Notes: a model not told the origin generated them from the letters alone. A stretch of 53,101 nucleotides of DNA from Bigelowiella natans CCMP2755 (GCA_000320545.1 ADNK01000869.1:1-53101); one strand, 5' to 3'; positions 25,019 to 38,481 are shown, counted from the stretch's first letter. Numbers and translations are program-made.

Positions 25019-25309
25019 TTGGAGGATGTACTGATCGTTCGTTCTGTTCTCAAGGCTACTTTGTAGAAAGTAGAGCAATCCGTGCCCCCATTACCTGTCG
25101 TAAGGTGAGCTCCTCTACAACTTTTCGACACACATTGTTTACTTAGTCGCAGTGTTTCCGATACAGGATATTTCCCTCCTGCGACAAGGTTTTGTCCTAT
25201 GAAATAGTTGTCTCAGACGTGACGTGCTTCTTCCGGATTGTTCTTGACGCCTCCTCCTCGCCTTCCTTCCTCGTCTTGTTAGAGAAACTATCTGTAACAA
25301 GAAGCTGTA
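25019..25309. promoter_or_regulatory. short bidirectional promoter interval, SBDS / UBL gene
   Basis: Only about 290 bp separates the candidate SBDS start on the minus strand and the ATG at 25310 on the plus strand. No TATA-like element stands out. The call rests on spacing alone. Confidence 0.4.
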
Positions 25310-27399
25310 ATGAGTTCGAAATCTTCGACTCTTATCTTCGAAGTCAAGTTTCAGGCTCAGAAAGTTCGTGTTGAATTCGATGCTGAGAGGTAGGACCGTT
25401 CTGCGATCCTTCGATCTTTCTCGTTCCGAATTGTGCTGTATGATGACCGGTGCTTAGAGGTTGAACTAATTTCTTCACGTGCTTACGACTAGAACTCTTG
25501 GGGAGCTTACAGATCATATCAAGAAACACTTCGATTTGAAACAATGCAAATTGGTTCGTAACCGTGCATATGAGAAGATATCGGTCGCTAAATACTCATA
25601 TTTCTTTACAGGTTGGAATCCGAATTGGCCCCAAAGTTGTCAAAAAATCTCCTGCTTCCTGCCCGTTGAAGCATTTTAAAGTTCGCAACCCACAACGGTT
25701 GCCCATTGCATCATGTTGTTAAGCTTGCTTGCGAATCGTTCCTTCATCTAATCATTATGCATCCAGGGTGCGCGTGGTCGGTACTTCCATGACCGACGCA
25801 AAAATTGCAAGTCGAAGTGAAAAAATGGTACTGAAGAGGCAGATGAAACTTCAAACGCCAACCTTGGTAAGATAAATAGGTTCATGGCGTACAGTCAACG
25901 TCGCAATTTAGTACTTAAATTCCTCTTTTTTCAACAGAAAAGGGAGAGGTCCTCTGAGGATGGTTACTTCTTCCTTTATGAAACTTGGCAAAACGTTCTA
26001 ATGAAGGTAGTACTACTAACAGAACAATTTATCAGAGAGTATCGTCAAACACACCAATTTGTCAACAAAGCGGCTCCTAATACATTACAGAACTTAGCCG
26101 GTAATTAAGTGTTATTTCGCGCTGAGTGCTATTTTCCTAACATTAGAATCTTCACTTGGAATCTTGCAGAGCTGGGTTTGTCAAACAAATACAATTATTT
26201 TGTATAATTAATATTCTTTTTCCCTTGCCATAGGCCATGGCTCAAGAAACTCGCAAACGGGGAATATGGAACATGCGTAATAATCTTCACTACGATAAAC
26301 AGTAACTCCCATATTATTGTGATGTGCCCATGTTCAACACCAAGTAAACACCCATAATACTGTCAAACTTTCGATAGTGTTCGTTGTTGGTACTATCATC
26401 ATCATGCTAACGGTTGTTGTTTCTTCATTATTCACGTCATAAATTAATCAGTACGGATCAAGATGGGAGACTGTCGATCCCGTCGTTACTCAGCCTTGCG
26501 ATTTGGTTCTCAAATCTGCAATAGCTAGCGGAAACGAGAAGCTTTTAAAGTACAACGAACTAATCACGCATCTGTCGCAAGTTGATTTGATTGCTTACTT
26601 GAATGTGTTGGTATTATAATTATGTACTCCCTATCTTCTCATTCCCTTTCTTCAAAGCTACGTAATAACGAAGCACGAACCAACCCAAGAGGCGCTCAAA
26701 AGAGCTGCAGAGATTGCCTGCAGGTTATTATTGGAGACATACGTAGCTATCATATGCATCCCCTCCTTCTGAACACTTCTTACTCGTTAGCATGGGAATG
26801 GACGGTATGCTGCTTGTTATATGGGGCTACCTCGAGGTACTTACTAAGATGATCTCATCTATACACCGAATGACTTATGATATCTCGGTGCCATCATCGT
26901 TGATCTATCATGATCTACCTTCTTTGTCGTCCACATACATTGATAATCAGGAAGTACCCGAGACGATGGTCACAATGCTCTGTCGTCAATGTGTACACCA
27001 CCTCCATCTTAGCCTGCTTAAGTCAATCCAGGTAGGTTATCCTGTCTTGTAAGCACTCAGAAAAGGATTATTCTAATTCCCCAGTATTCGCCACAGAGAA
27101 ACATTAGTAACGAATTAATGTACTGACTATTTAGATAGGAAAATCACGGATTGAATTCATCTGTATTGAGAACCCATTCGTCTCTTCTCTCCTTTTTCCT
27201 GCTTCTCCTCCTCCTCCTCCACCACCTCCTCCTCCTTATTCTCCTCCTTCACTTTGTCTGTCCTCAATAAAGGGATGGAGCGGCTTTAAGCTGCCAAAGC
27301 TGCTAGGTTACTGGGTGCAAGTTCCTTCCGACAAACGCTTTTGGCCACTAGGGGGGAGAGCTCATCTCCCATCTCCTTTCGAAGAGGAGGGCTGCCAGG
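25310..27399 (+). CDS. protein with ubiquitin-like N-terminal domain, otherwise unrecognised
   Basis: The first exons join in phase: 25310-25389, 25493-25553, 25612-25697, 25767-25866 and 25938-26006. They start MSSKSSTLIFEVKFQAQKVR, then EFDAERTLGELTDHIKK, KLVGIRIGPKVVKKS, CPLKHFKVRNPQRVRVVGTS. The spacing (beta-hairpin, helix, then a hydrophobic strand ending VVGTS) resembles the ubiquitin-like domains of USP14 and UBLCP1, which end in a similar M-G-S/T; this is inferred from pattern only. Later coding exons are visible but not fully joined: about 26452-26600 (YGSRWETVDPVVTQPCDL…), 26659-26724 (YVITKHEPTQEALKRAAEI), 26790-26836, 26951-27031 and 27274-27399 (GWSGFKLPKLLGYWVQVPSD). The 3' end is unresolved, and the gene may continue into the next feature. 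Confidence 0.6.
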
Positions 27400-27496
27400 T
27401 AACTAGCATATCTGTAAATCAATAATCAAAAGACCATTTAATCATTACATCACTATCATGTAAGGGCCTATCATTCTCCGAGCCACTCTTTCCCAG

Positions 27497-27699
27497 AATT
27501 TATTGACTGCTTCGATGCAAACTTTGATGGAGGATCTGGAAGTCTGCACTGAAGTCGGAGGGAAGAAGAAGAAGAAGAAGAAGAAGAAGAAGGAAGAAAC
27601 GACCACAAGTAGTATCAGTAGTAGTAGCACCACCACCATTACCAGCAATGACTTCAAGAGGACCATAGCCACAGGTAACAGTTGTAAAAAACCTTTGTC

Positions 27700-27732
<33 letters not shown>

Positions 27733-29740
27733 AATGGTTGTTTGAGGAATTAAGCGATCCGAATTAATCATCTACAATAAGGATACTAATAGTGGTTGTA
27801 CATTGCCGTGATGCTCTGCTACATGTCTCTTGCCCCTTGTCGCTACATATCTTCTGCTCATCATCCATATTCTTACTATCAGCGAAATCAAATGTTAACC
27901 GGCGTCAAAAACAGTTACCGATGGGTTCTATCGAAGAAGTAAGTGCATGCAACAGCATTCGTAGTCGTAGAAAGCCCATGCACAAGCAACTGTCTACATC
28001 AAAGATGGGAACACCTACAGAAATTTTCCTGATATCTTAGAGCAGCATATAAGATTACACGTTATCGATTCTGTCGCTGTTTGATCGTTGTTAAGTTTTC
28101 GTTTGTTTGCAAATATATCAATGAGCATCATCATTATCATCATCATCATTATCATTAAAATTATTCTCGTTGTCATTATTCTCCAGGGAGTAGATCTGTC
28201 GATACGTATCGCCCTAGGTCTGTCATAGAGGAGGAACTAATTATGAAGAAGAAAAAGAAGAAGAAGAAGAAGAAGAAGAAGAAGAATAAGAAGAATACTG
28301 TGTTCCAAGAAAGGCCCGCATGCTACTGTTGTTAGAAGGAATAGTACCCAAATTATTGATTGCAAAGTTGATGACAAGATTTGTCCAGTGACAAGGCAAA
28401 TCCTGTCGTATATTTCAGCAGCACGTCGAAAGTGTTAGGAAATACGTGCTCTCCATCCTTGTATCACTTGACTGACAGAGCAGTAGTAGCAGCAGCAGTA
28501 TCATGATCAGCAGCAGCAGGATATGTGACCATCCCTCCCTGTTTCTTTCGACAGCCTTAGGATACAAAGACATCTTTCACGTCCTTTGGGACAAACACAG
28601 AAGCTTGAAGATTCTGCCAATGCTTACGGTTTACACGTACAAATTCAATCAATAGTTTATTGATGTTCAGCCCATCACTTGCATCATCTATCATTTCACT
28701 TCCTATATAAATAGTTGTTACGTTCTAATTTTAGACTAATAACAACTGCATTCATTCCGCGCATCCTCCTTGTCACTTTATCATCATTATTAGTAGAAGC
28801 AGCAGGAGCAGCATTATTATCGTTATTATCATCGTTATCATAATAGCTCTTTTCGAAACGTTTGTTGCTTCCCCGCTCCCAGAAAGGGACAGAGAGACAG
28901 GGTAGAGCAATGGATGAGGATGGCGACGATGACAATAACAGCAATGTTAACGATAACGACGACGAAGACGAAAAGTCACGATCAGGTTCTACCCATTTTT
29001 CCCACAAAGAGAAAGATGATGATGATGATGATGATGATGGTGATGATGGTGATGACTGCTATTGTTATTGTTACTAATCATGACGGATAGTGACGACATA
29101 TGATGCTTTGATAAGACGATAAATCTCACATTGCACGCAATTCCCTAACAAATATAATGATGAAGACGAAGACAACGAAAGGAATTATGGTGGTGATCAC
29201 GATAGCTATGACAGGCAAACAAGGTAACAGTACCAGCAGCAGCAGTAGCAGCCATTATAATTGATTACTTGTATAATCGCAAGCAGCTGTCATTAAACAA
29301 GAATCTTCTTAGATACAGCTTGTTGCTATGCAGTAGAGGAATTACATATGCTAGGCAGCGACAAGAAAGAAGAAGAAGATGTCAGTTGTTATTGCCGTAC
29401 TTTTGTTATATATTCTCTCATGGTTCCCAATGTTATCATTCTTCTTCTTCTTCTTCTTCTTCTTCTTCTTCTATATAAAGGCAACAGCTTAGGGCAGACG
29501 ACATACGATTGTTCCGTGAGAACGTAAATGGGGTTGCTTATGCTCATCAGCACCAATTTCGCGGTATAGTTTCATCAACGACGAGTAGGTGAGTGTCTTC
29601 TTCCCGCTACTTATTCAGTCTCTAGTCTCCTCGAGAAACAACAGAAAGATAGAATACATACAGGCAGATAACCGTCTTCATCCACGTCAAAGGCAAATTC
29701 AGAACGAATAATCAATGGCCGGCGTGTGTGTCCCCTTTTG

Positions 29741-29790
<50 letters not shown>

Positions 29791-29897
29791 CATACATATA
29801 TAAATATATGCACTATCGATCATCATCATCGTCATCATCATCATCATAATGATCATCATCGCCATTCTCGAGAGCGGGCAAGAAGCAATGACAAAGA

Positions 29898-29935
<38 letters not shown>

Positions 29936-30291
29936 AATAGGGGGATGTTCCAGTTGAATACTGATCTATTTGCGGCAGCACCGACGAGACCAACGCCGAA
30001 TAGAAGCAATATTAGTAGTAGTAGTAGTAGTAGTAGCAGCAGCAGCAGTAGCAACTCCTCATGGGGCCTACGCGGGGTAAGTAGTAGGAAGTTCTTTAGA
30101 AAATATGTATATGTACTAATCAACAACCATCGTTATCATTGCCATATTGTTTTTTGAAGTATGCAAGATATGAATGAATGTGTGCGTGTGTGTGTGTGGT
30201 GTGTGTGTGTTTGATGCCAGTGCGCAACGAGGAGAATCCTAGTCGATAATATCACAGATTATTCACTTGAAAAAAATTATGATATTGAACA

Positions 30292-30342
<51 letters not shown>

Positions 30343-31066
30343 TATATATTATGATACATCTGTTGACGAACAAACCACTTCTATCGTTATTTGTAGATTA
30401 TTGAAGATGCCAAACGAGGAATACGGGTTATGATGAGAATGGCGTTATTAAATAAGATAAGAAGAAGAAAAAGAAGAAAGAAAAAAATAGGAAAACAACC
30501 TTCTTTAGAAGAATGGAAGGATGTCCTTTGGACTCATCCGTTCGTGGATACGTGCGTGCGTGCGCGTGTGAGGGAGAGGGGGAGGAAAGTTATATTTGGT
30601 TGTGAGACTGATATTCTCTACTACTGTATTGTGCAGATGCCATTAGTGTATTTTGCAGCGGAGATAGCTGTGAAACGACCACGTAATAATTATATATATA
30701 TACATATATATATATTTATTTATTTATTTATTTATCTATGTATATCGTAAGACTAATGATAATAGATTTTAAGTATTAGATATCATAAAATCAAAACGTT
30801 GTACATATATACAAAGCAACAACATATTTGTTACGATCTGTGATACTATTAGTTTCCCCAATCATTTTTTAGTGAGAATATGTGAATACCGACGACTTCT
30901 ATCGTGTGTATTGCAAACTACAATAAAGGACCTAACTTCGAAGATATTACTGAAATGCTTAGATTGTTGCTGTGGAAAGATGAAGGTGATGAGGATGATG
31001 GTGATGATCATGATGGTGTCCACCTCTTTTTTGTTTTTCCTTCTGATTTCGGCAAAGCATTCCGTT
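27497..31066 (+). CDS. low-complexity Lys/Ser/Asp-rich protein, exon set (may continue the UBL gene)
   Basis: Several exons with good splice sites are visible. 27497-27675 (NLLTASMQTLMEDLEVCTEV, then a K run) ends in phase 1 and joins at 27882 to KSNVNRRQKQLPMGSIEE with a GTAAGT donor. Others lie near 28187-28335 (SVDTYRPRSVIEEELIM, then Lys run), 28910-29060 (Asp-rich), 29481-29588 (QQLRADDIRLFRENVNG), 29940-30078 (FQLNTDLFAAAPTRPTPN, then Ser run), 30396-30551 (KQPSLEEWKDVLWTHPFVD), 30637-30686, and a last exon ending near 31066 (GPNFEDITEMLRLLLWKD, then VFPSDFGKAFR-stop). The homopolymer runs are translated AAG, AGT/AGC and GAT microsatellites. No domain was recognised. It could be one or more genes. 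Confidence 0.4.
28247..28296 (+). repeat. (AAG)n, probably coding for a Lys run
   Basis: An AAG triplet run is in frame with the exon that starts near 28187. A shorter AAG run at 27563-27592 likewise encodes Lys in its exon. Confidence 0.7.
29741..29788. repeat. (AT)n microsatellite
   Basis: About 45 nt of TA repeat lies in a probable intron. Another (AT)n is at about 30298-30342. Confidence 0.95.
29896..30055. repeat. (ACT)n intronic and (AGT/AGC)n coding triplet runs
   Basis: ACT triplets at about 29898-29935 end just before an acceptor. The AGT/AGC run at about 30012-30050 lies inside the following exon and encodes about 15 Ser. Confidence 0.85.
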
Positions 31067-33369
31067 AAGTCTCAGAGAATAGTATATGGCATAACGTAGC
31101 ACATGAGCCGCTGTCAGAGTAGACCAATCGATCATTGCATAAGAAATTAATAAAGTTACGTCAACACAGGACTTTTAAGAACTTTGCAGCATTCCTCTGG
31201 GGATGACGCAAAGTTGCCTATCTCAATGTGATAACAACGAACTTCCACCACGTCTACTTGTGTCCTGCGTGTGCGAAAATATTTAATATATCTTGTATTA
31301 CGTCCATGTTTTTGTTGAGTCATTTTATGTATTGTGTGTCTGAATCCCAGTGTTTCTCTATTTGTTATAATGTCCAACAATAGTTATGTTCCTTTGCCCG
31401 CCTCCAAGATCAGCAATATATATTGCTTAATCCTTGTAGCAACTGCTGCTGAAATGGACTAATTAAGCTTCCTTCCCTCCCTCGTTGGTTGTCCTCTTTT
31501 AGTGGTGCACAGTGTGAGCTAGTTAGGGCTCTCGACTTCCTGCATCAAAGAGAGGTAGAAGTATATGTGTATAGAATAGATAGTGACAGGAGAAGATAAC
31601 ATGATGATTCACCAGAATATCATAGATGGCACAGTTTGAGAATGATTATTCATTTAGAGGAACATCCAGCCTGATATCATGCATTTGTTTATTCATATTT
31701 GTTCATATATCCCTTCTAGTTTCAAGCGAAGAATGTCACTTGGATAGTCGGTACTACATCGGCATTCACATGTTTCGTTAATTTTTACTGCTATTTCGTT
31801 GATCTCCCTTCTCGAAGTGCATACCAATTGGACCTATCATCCCCTTTTTTAATAACCCTTCTACCTCACTTTATTGTCTACTTATCCCCAGAGACAAGTA
31901 GTAGTAGTAACGAGCATGTTATTAGCGTAATATTATGATTCACAAGTAGTGTCCATGGTATGGCAAATAATAATGGGGGTCTGCTCTGCTTGTGTATTGT
32001 GGCGTACTACTACCTAGTTCATTTGGAATTTTATTTTGTTCTCAGCGGAGTGTATTAATTTTCCGAATGTGGTCTCTGCTCTGACAGCTGAGTACGTGCT
32101 TGGAAGGTACTACAAGTAGTGATTCAGAATGTGAAGCATCAGCGTCGATGGTGACATATTTGCAACAGTAAATCGCTGCACGGCAATAATCACTACAAAG
32201 TTCATTCTCAACTGCAAGCATTACCATTTCTGAGAACATATCGGCAAACAAACTTACGATACAATCACTTTTCTTTCCGTACTATTTACACATGTTCATA
32301 ATATAAAAGCAACGGGAATAGCTTGGCAAGATTGAACCAAGCGAAGATCAAGTTAGCGGATCAAGTTTCAACGGTGACAGTGCCAACTCCAGCAGATAAC
32401 AGCTACTGCCACGCTTGAGATGGTTCATATTAATACACGTGCATCTGTTGTAAAGATATCGGTACACCTACGATACCTATTTACATGCACTCATCTTTGT
32501 GAACAATACGTTAGATAGTGCTTCTGCTGCGCACTGTATGCGTGGCGTACTAGCGTGCGTTGTTTATTAACGTTCTAAATGAACAACGCGCGTTGACAAT
32601 TAGTCACAGCACATGTGTGCATAGGGACTGCATTGCACATCTACGACACATGAGGATGACCATTGAACAAATTGAATTTGATTGATTACGATTGCATCCG
32701 TCGTGCATGTAGGCACGTCACGGTACGTGTGTCTAGAGCAGGGTCTACATGTGCATGCTGTGAATGTCATGCCCGTCTAGCCGTGTGCCCAAGCGTAGTG
32801 GTAGCTAGCTGCTAACAGTTAGTCTGAAAGTGCAGCCTGGTAGTGATTTTCGTAGTGGCACCATGCGATGTCTAAGAGAACTGTGCATGCAAGGCTGCGA
32901 CGAGCATGCATGTAGACAGCACCACGATGATAGTTATCACGATTGGCCCTTTTGCACATTCTAGATTTTGGCGCTGCGTCGAAAATGGACGTACGCATGC
33001 TTGCTGGTGTGCGAGCATGGCGCAATTTGTGGAACAAAGTCATGTTCACACTCTAGCATGTACTGTTTGGTGACGACAGTTGGACAGACAAATTGTTGAA
33101 GTCGTAAATTGGCATCACACTGCCAACCACTTAGGCAATTGTTTTAGATTCCGAATGGCAATCTTGAGCAATCAAAGCTCACATTTTGTAAGACTTTCAT
33201 TTGCTTGCATCCCACTCTACAACTCTACCTTAATTCTATGTACTACATTTTCCTACATCGTCCGTATTGCATACCCACACCGCACAACTTCAGATTAGGC
33301 CGAACAAACTTCGAAGCATACAACAGTGGCGCTAAGATTAATCAAAGCCACATGCTCTTTTTTTTGGGA
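31067..33369. other. mostly non-coding; dispersed-repeat copy and palindrome-rich island
   Basis: No supportable gene. A minus-strand frame at 32042-32251 looks weakly protein-like without splice context. From about 32400 to 33070 the sequence is rich in TGCA, GCATGC, GTGCAT and ACGT words and carries one copy of the repeat shared with 46 kb. Confidence 0.55.
32649..32710 (+). repeat. dispersed repeat, copy A
   Basis: The core GACCATTGAACAAATTGAAT and its flanks align over about 60 bp with the reverse complement of 45995-46052, with a few mismatches and one 6-nt gap. Confidence 0.8.
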
Positions 33370-35173
33370 TTATTCCACATCCTCGAGATCGAATATTTCA
33401 CCTTCCTCCTAAAAAGAGAAAACAGTTAAGACTTGCAACTTTTTGGTCCTGCAAATGGCTAAAGGCAATGGCAGGTATATGCAGCGATTGATATATTTCA
33501 AAACTACCTTTTTAGATTCCTTCAACTCCGAAATGTGTTTCTCCTCTTCCGATGTGCTCTTACTACTTGTTGGTACTGGCGATGGAAGTGAAGAAGAGAT
33601 AGCTACTTGTTCTAAAGTAGGGATATCAGCTAAGTCTTCTCCTTCAAGATCATCATCTGAATCGTCGTTATCATGTTGCTGGTTGATGATGCTGTGCACT
33701 TTATCGGTTCCGATTGTGGCATTGGTGCTTGCGGCCTTTTCGTCGAGGTCTTCCTCCTGCGAAACGATACGGATTCAAATGGTGGTTGTGATAGTAGTAG
33801 TAGGATTAAGGAGTAGTAGGATTAAGGAGTAGTAGCAGTAGTAAAAAGAGTGTTAATGGGAAATCATGATTCAGAGGGATTAAAAGAATACGAAGGTATT
33901 GAACAGCGAGAGCATTACTTTCATTTTTCCATCCTCATCGAGACCGTTGCGCTTGCAAAACTTCTCCATGAATTCCTACAAGTAGGTTATTAAAGAAAAG
34001 AGGAGGAGGATTTAACGCCTATGGAATTTTATATCACACACATTTTATGTGAGTGAGTAAATAAGGAACAAATGCAAGAGAGATACCTTATTTCGCCTTT
34101 TTGCTTTCTCCTGCTCCTCGTCCTTAAGTCGCTTGCGCTCAGCCCTCTCTGCCTCTTTCCCACCCTACAAATCCATCGAGGAGAAAGAGGAGGAGTAAGG
34201 ATAGAGAGGGGGGAGCGAAAGAAGAGACGCTGTGAGGATCAGATCTGACACAGAGATATTCTTGTTTCTCCTCCTTATCTTTTTGCTCCTAACACTTACA
34301 ACCTCCCCCCCTTTTTCCAACTTTTGACCTTGGCCCAAGCCTCGGCTATTTTCCTATCGTCTGGGAAGACTGGGCGATCATCTAGGTAAGTAAGTGTCTT
34401 GAATCGTGAAATTACGTGCTTCCGGTAATTCCTCATCTATTGTGTCAAAAAAAGGACAAGAGTGAGCGCATCAATGGATCGAACGGAGAAAGATGACGAG
34501 CGTGCACATGAATGTCGCCAACGCAACCTTTCTAACAAATGGGTTTCCCTTGAGATATAGAACTTTAAGCTTCGGCATTTTCTCGAGGACGTCCAGTGCG
34601 TCTTCATGGCTAAGCTTGTTCTCAGATAAATCCAGCACGGCGAGGTTTGGGCACTCTAAGAGTCCCTGCAATGCCTTTGTCTCCTGAACAAATAATACGA
34701 ATGTCATCAAAATTACACACATTTGTGTGTGTGTTTGTGTGAGGGGGGGGGGGGGGGGAAGGGAGAGAGTCCGTATATGCAACAGACAAAGCCGATTTGT
34801 GTGACAATCCATGAGCTTTGTGAATTGAGAATACCATCGTTATTAATCTTCATCATGGAAAAAATCATTATTACCTTGATATCGTTGTGATGAATGATAA
34901 GAGTATTAAGTTTTTCCATGCCTTCAAGCCCTTCGATCACTTGTATCTTTATGAATTACATATACAGTGACGGTGAAGATTTGTTACTAACTGGAGGATT
35001 GAATTTGGCAGCTTACATAGTTGTGGGAAACATTCAGAGTGTAGAGATTTTTCAGTTTTGAGAGATTGGAGAGCTTCCGAATAAGATTTTCCTGTGGAAT
35101 ATGAGTACAAAGCACGCCCACAACCATGCAGATACACATCGGAGATTAGAGGAGGAGGGATAGCGACACACAC

Positions 35174-35223
<50 letters not shown>

Positions 35224-35788
35224 ACGCAGAGACAGAGTGAGAGAGAGAGATTTCGAAACACGAAGTAACAAAAATCGGGAAATAATCCTTCTAGACTTGA
35301 AAAAATCCTTTTCTCAAGAAGTAGAATTCTTACAACCTGCAAATATAAGCTTGATAACTCGGTGAGATGGTCCAAGTTTTCTATTTCCCTGTGGTAGCAA
35401 GAGAAGAAGGAGAAGGGGTTACTTTACAAAATAGATATTGGTTGAATTGTAATGTTGAAGATTTTTTTAGGATTCTTACTCGAAGGCATTCTTCTCCATG
35501 TATAAGCACTTGAGACCAGTGTATGGTTCCAAGCTGAAGAAAAGAAATGTGGCGAGGAGTCGATCATTCACCAGGAAGAAAGGTCATGATATTTCAACAA
35601 ATTCCTACTTTTCAATTTTGTCGAATCCCATGAAATGCGCATACATTTTCTCGTTTAGCTCCAGGCAGCTGGTATAGCCATCGTGCTGAAAGAGAAAGCG
35701 TCTTTATTGTGAATGAGTTCAAGCTTACTACCCACACGAATCCTACCTTCTTGATAATGGCCTTCAAGGCCTCAGGAGTCATTTCCAT
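33370..35788 (-). CDS. DNAAF1: dynein axonemal assembly factor 1 (LRRC50), 12 exons
   Basis: The chain runs from [14 protein letters not shown] at 35788 to a stop at 33370-33372, about 350 residues. In order: [128 protein letters not shown], then the LRR-cap segment [34 protein letters not shown]. Six leucine-rich repeats plus this cap are the DNAAF1 signature. A charged coiled region ([18 protein letters not shown]) and an acidic tail follow. DNAAF1 acts in the cytoplasm to preassemble outer and inner dynein arms, so the organism very probably makes motile cilia. Most exons are phase 0 and each LRR tends to fall in its own exon. It is shorter than the vertebrate protein, lacking much of the variable C-terminus. 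Confidence 0.95.
34738..34760. repeat. poly-G run in a DNAAF1 intron
   Basis: A run of about 16 G follows a short GT repeat between two LRR exons. Similar poly-G/poly-C runs occur at 4.06, 38.83, 41.82 and 49.66 kb. Confidence 0.9.
35166..35228. repeat. (AC)n microsatellite in a DNAAF1 intron
   Basis: An AC repeat of about 55 nt with a few CG interruptions. Confidence 0.95.
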
Positions 35789-36450
35789 TGTTTCAGACCA
35801 ACGTAGATTAGCTTAGGCGTTCTTTGCTTCCGCTTCGTTGTTGTACAGTGGTTTGCGCCTTAATCGTGTTGTGGCCCCCCCGATGGGATGTGAGGCACGT
35901 GAGAGAGAGAAAGGGCTCAACAAACCGTTTTTTTCCTTACACACTCATATCGCGGAATATAAGGTAATTTATGACTACGACAACACAACAACTCGACTAA
36001 ATGAACAATATTCACTTCCTGAATTTTGCTGATCATTTGTTTTCACGTTTAGCCTTGTCTCAAGACAGGATGCGTTGTCGTACATCAGAACTACCCTTAT
36101 TACGTGCAGAACGTCCAATAGTTCACTCGCGACAAAGAGGTTGGACAAATATTTCAACTGTTGTAGGCGTATTGCTACTTATAGCAGTTAGATATGTTAT
36201 GATTAGGTGAAAATCTCTAGGCAAAATTTAGGTGAGTAGTCCATTTACGACAAGCAACAATGATTGACTCAAGGTATAAATAAGCGAGGATTTTTAGTAT
36301 AAATCTTCGTAATAATATTGCACTTACAAGTACAGTTAGCGGATCTGCAGGTACAGTATCCCCCATTGTTGCTATTGGCGCCTTTGCTTCGCTACTCGAT
36401 TAGAAAAGTCAACAAGAACAAGAACAAGAAAAACATCGAACGCATTAACT
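35789..36450. other. divergent spacer, DNAAF1 / carrier-like gene
   Basis: The spacer probably holds both promoters and 5' UTRs. A plus-strand frame at 36001-36210 ends in one hydrophobic segment but has no support as a gene. Confidence 0.45.
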
Positions 36451-37028
36451 ATGGGAGCTATGGATGTAATCATCGCCTCGGGCTCTACTATGATGGTAAA
36501 CGCTATCTCCTCCCCCTTTATTTAAATCCAAAGCGATATGCCACCCTGTGTGTAATATGATTCCATGAAATAATGTGGTGTTTAATGATAGGCGGGAGGA
36601 ATAGAACCTTTGGCTCTCGGAAAGTTCACCGAGAATCTTAAAATGGAAAAACAAAGAACAGGAGCACCTTACCCAAAAATCATACGGATGTTTGCCTCCC
36701 GAGGGGTGTGTACCACTACTATTAAGACTATTCACTATCCCCCCTCCTCATAACATCCTTTCTGTTATTCTGAACATATTGGCTGGTGGATGATAATCAA
36801 GGTTCCAGGAATTATGGCCGGCGCGGTTCCATGGGGAGTCCTTCTAGGAAGTTCAAAAGGTCACTCCTCATCAGCAGTTGTTGAACAATGGAATTGTCCG
36901 TGATATCTCTCTACAAAATGAAGGTCTCTTTTTTGGACTTGGGAAAGCTTGTGGGGAAAGTGTCTTGCCACCATCGATTCAAGGTAATGCAATGGCACAA
37001 AGATGCAGCACATAGGGGTATGATGATT

Positions 37029-37063
<35 letters not shown>

Positions 37064-38416
37064 AGCGTGTGCAAAATAGCTTCGCTCACTCATGATGGTA
37101 CACATCTATCACATAACTACTCGTTCCTTGATACTCAGGCAAATCCCGTGCAGTCTCTCTTGGTGCATTTGCTGGAGCTTTCCAAGGGGTAAGAAGATTG
37201 AGGGGACAAAAGTGATGCTACCTTCTCGTCGATATTCTTCTTCTTTTTCTTTAGTTTCCTCTTCTCATTTTCGAACACCACAGATCCAGCCAATCATATT
37301 GCTGTAATTTGTAAAGGTGGGAATTGCTCCTTTCTTGCTTGCTTCGACCAGGGTGAACCAGGTGATAGTAGATCTTATTCATTTATGAGCGATGACGGCA
37401 ATACACCTCATACATGCTTGCTCAACAAATGCAGAATACCTATCACTAAGATATGAGAATACCACTATCACAGGCCATCGCCCAAGGCAACAAGCAAGCG
37501 ACGAGTTTGTCTTATTCCTTTACGATTCTTGGCAATGTCATCAGAACGGAGGTTCGGCTAAAATCATATCTAGTGAATATTTACAAGGAAATTGTACCAA
37601 TATGCTACATAATGATGACGACCGTGATGATGATCTGCTGCTATATCTCTCTTCTTAGGGCACGCAAGCGATTACTCGTGGTATGGGGACAAATGCCTTT
37701 AAGAGAGCTTTAGACTGGGTATCCTCCACATATTATCAGCAGCTTGATGAGTAGTATTAGTTGAAAGATTAGTCAAATGAGGGGATTGAAGCACCCTATG
37801 AAGGAAGGAGGAGTAAGATGAAGAAGAGGAGTAGATATATTCTAGGAATAACCCCAAGACTATGATGATGATGTGCGCAAGCAGCAATGTTGTTCTCCAT
37901 GATAGAAAAGCCTAATCATCATCCGCCAAAGTGAGCCATCGATTATTGGAAAGAAGCAGCAGCAAGTGATAAAGAAGACGATGCGAAGGAGAGAGTTATT
38001 ATTGTTGTTATTATTGATAGCAGTGTGTGATGGATGCTACTACTACTACTACTTCTACGGTGTAGGTTGTAAGGTTTTACATCAGAGAGACCCTGTGCGA
38101 TCCTATTAGGGAAAGAAGGTAGATACCACCACCACCACCAGCAGCAGCAGCAGCAGCCCTACGTGGTGTATCACCTTACTACTATATCTATACTAAGATG
38201 GTGAATGATGTGCAAGCCTGAGGAGGAGGAGGAGTAGTTGCATTCTATGAATGTCACAGATTCTAGAGTTGGATATATGGTTTATTTCTCCTATTATTGT
38301 CCTCCTCCTCCTCCTCCTCCTCCTCCAAACTTCCTTAGATCCAAAGGATTAAAGCCAGGAGAGAAAGTCAAGTTGACGGACATAGACAAACTATGGACGT
38401 CTCTTGCAGCCGGTAG

Positions 38417-38449
<33 letters not shown>

Positions 38450-38481
38450 TATCTTTACCTACTTTCCCTATGATTCCAATT

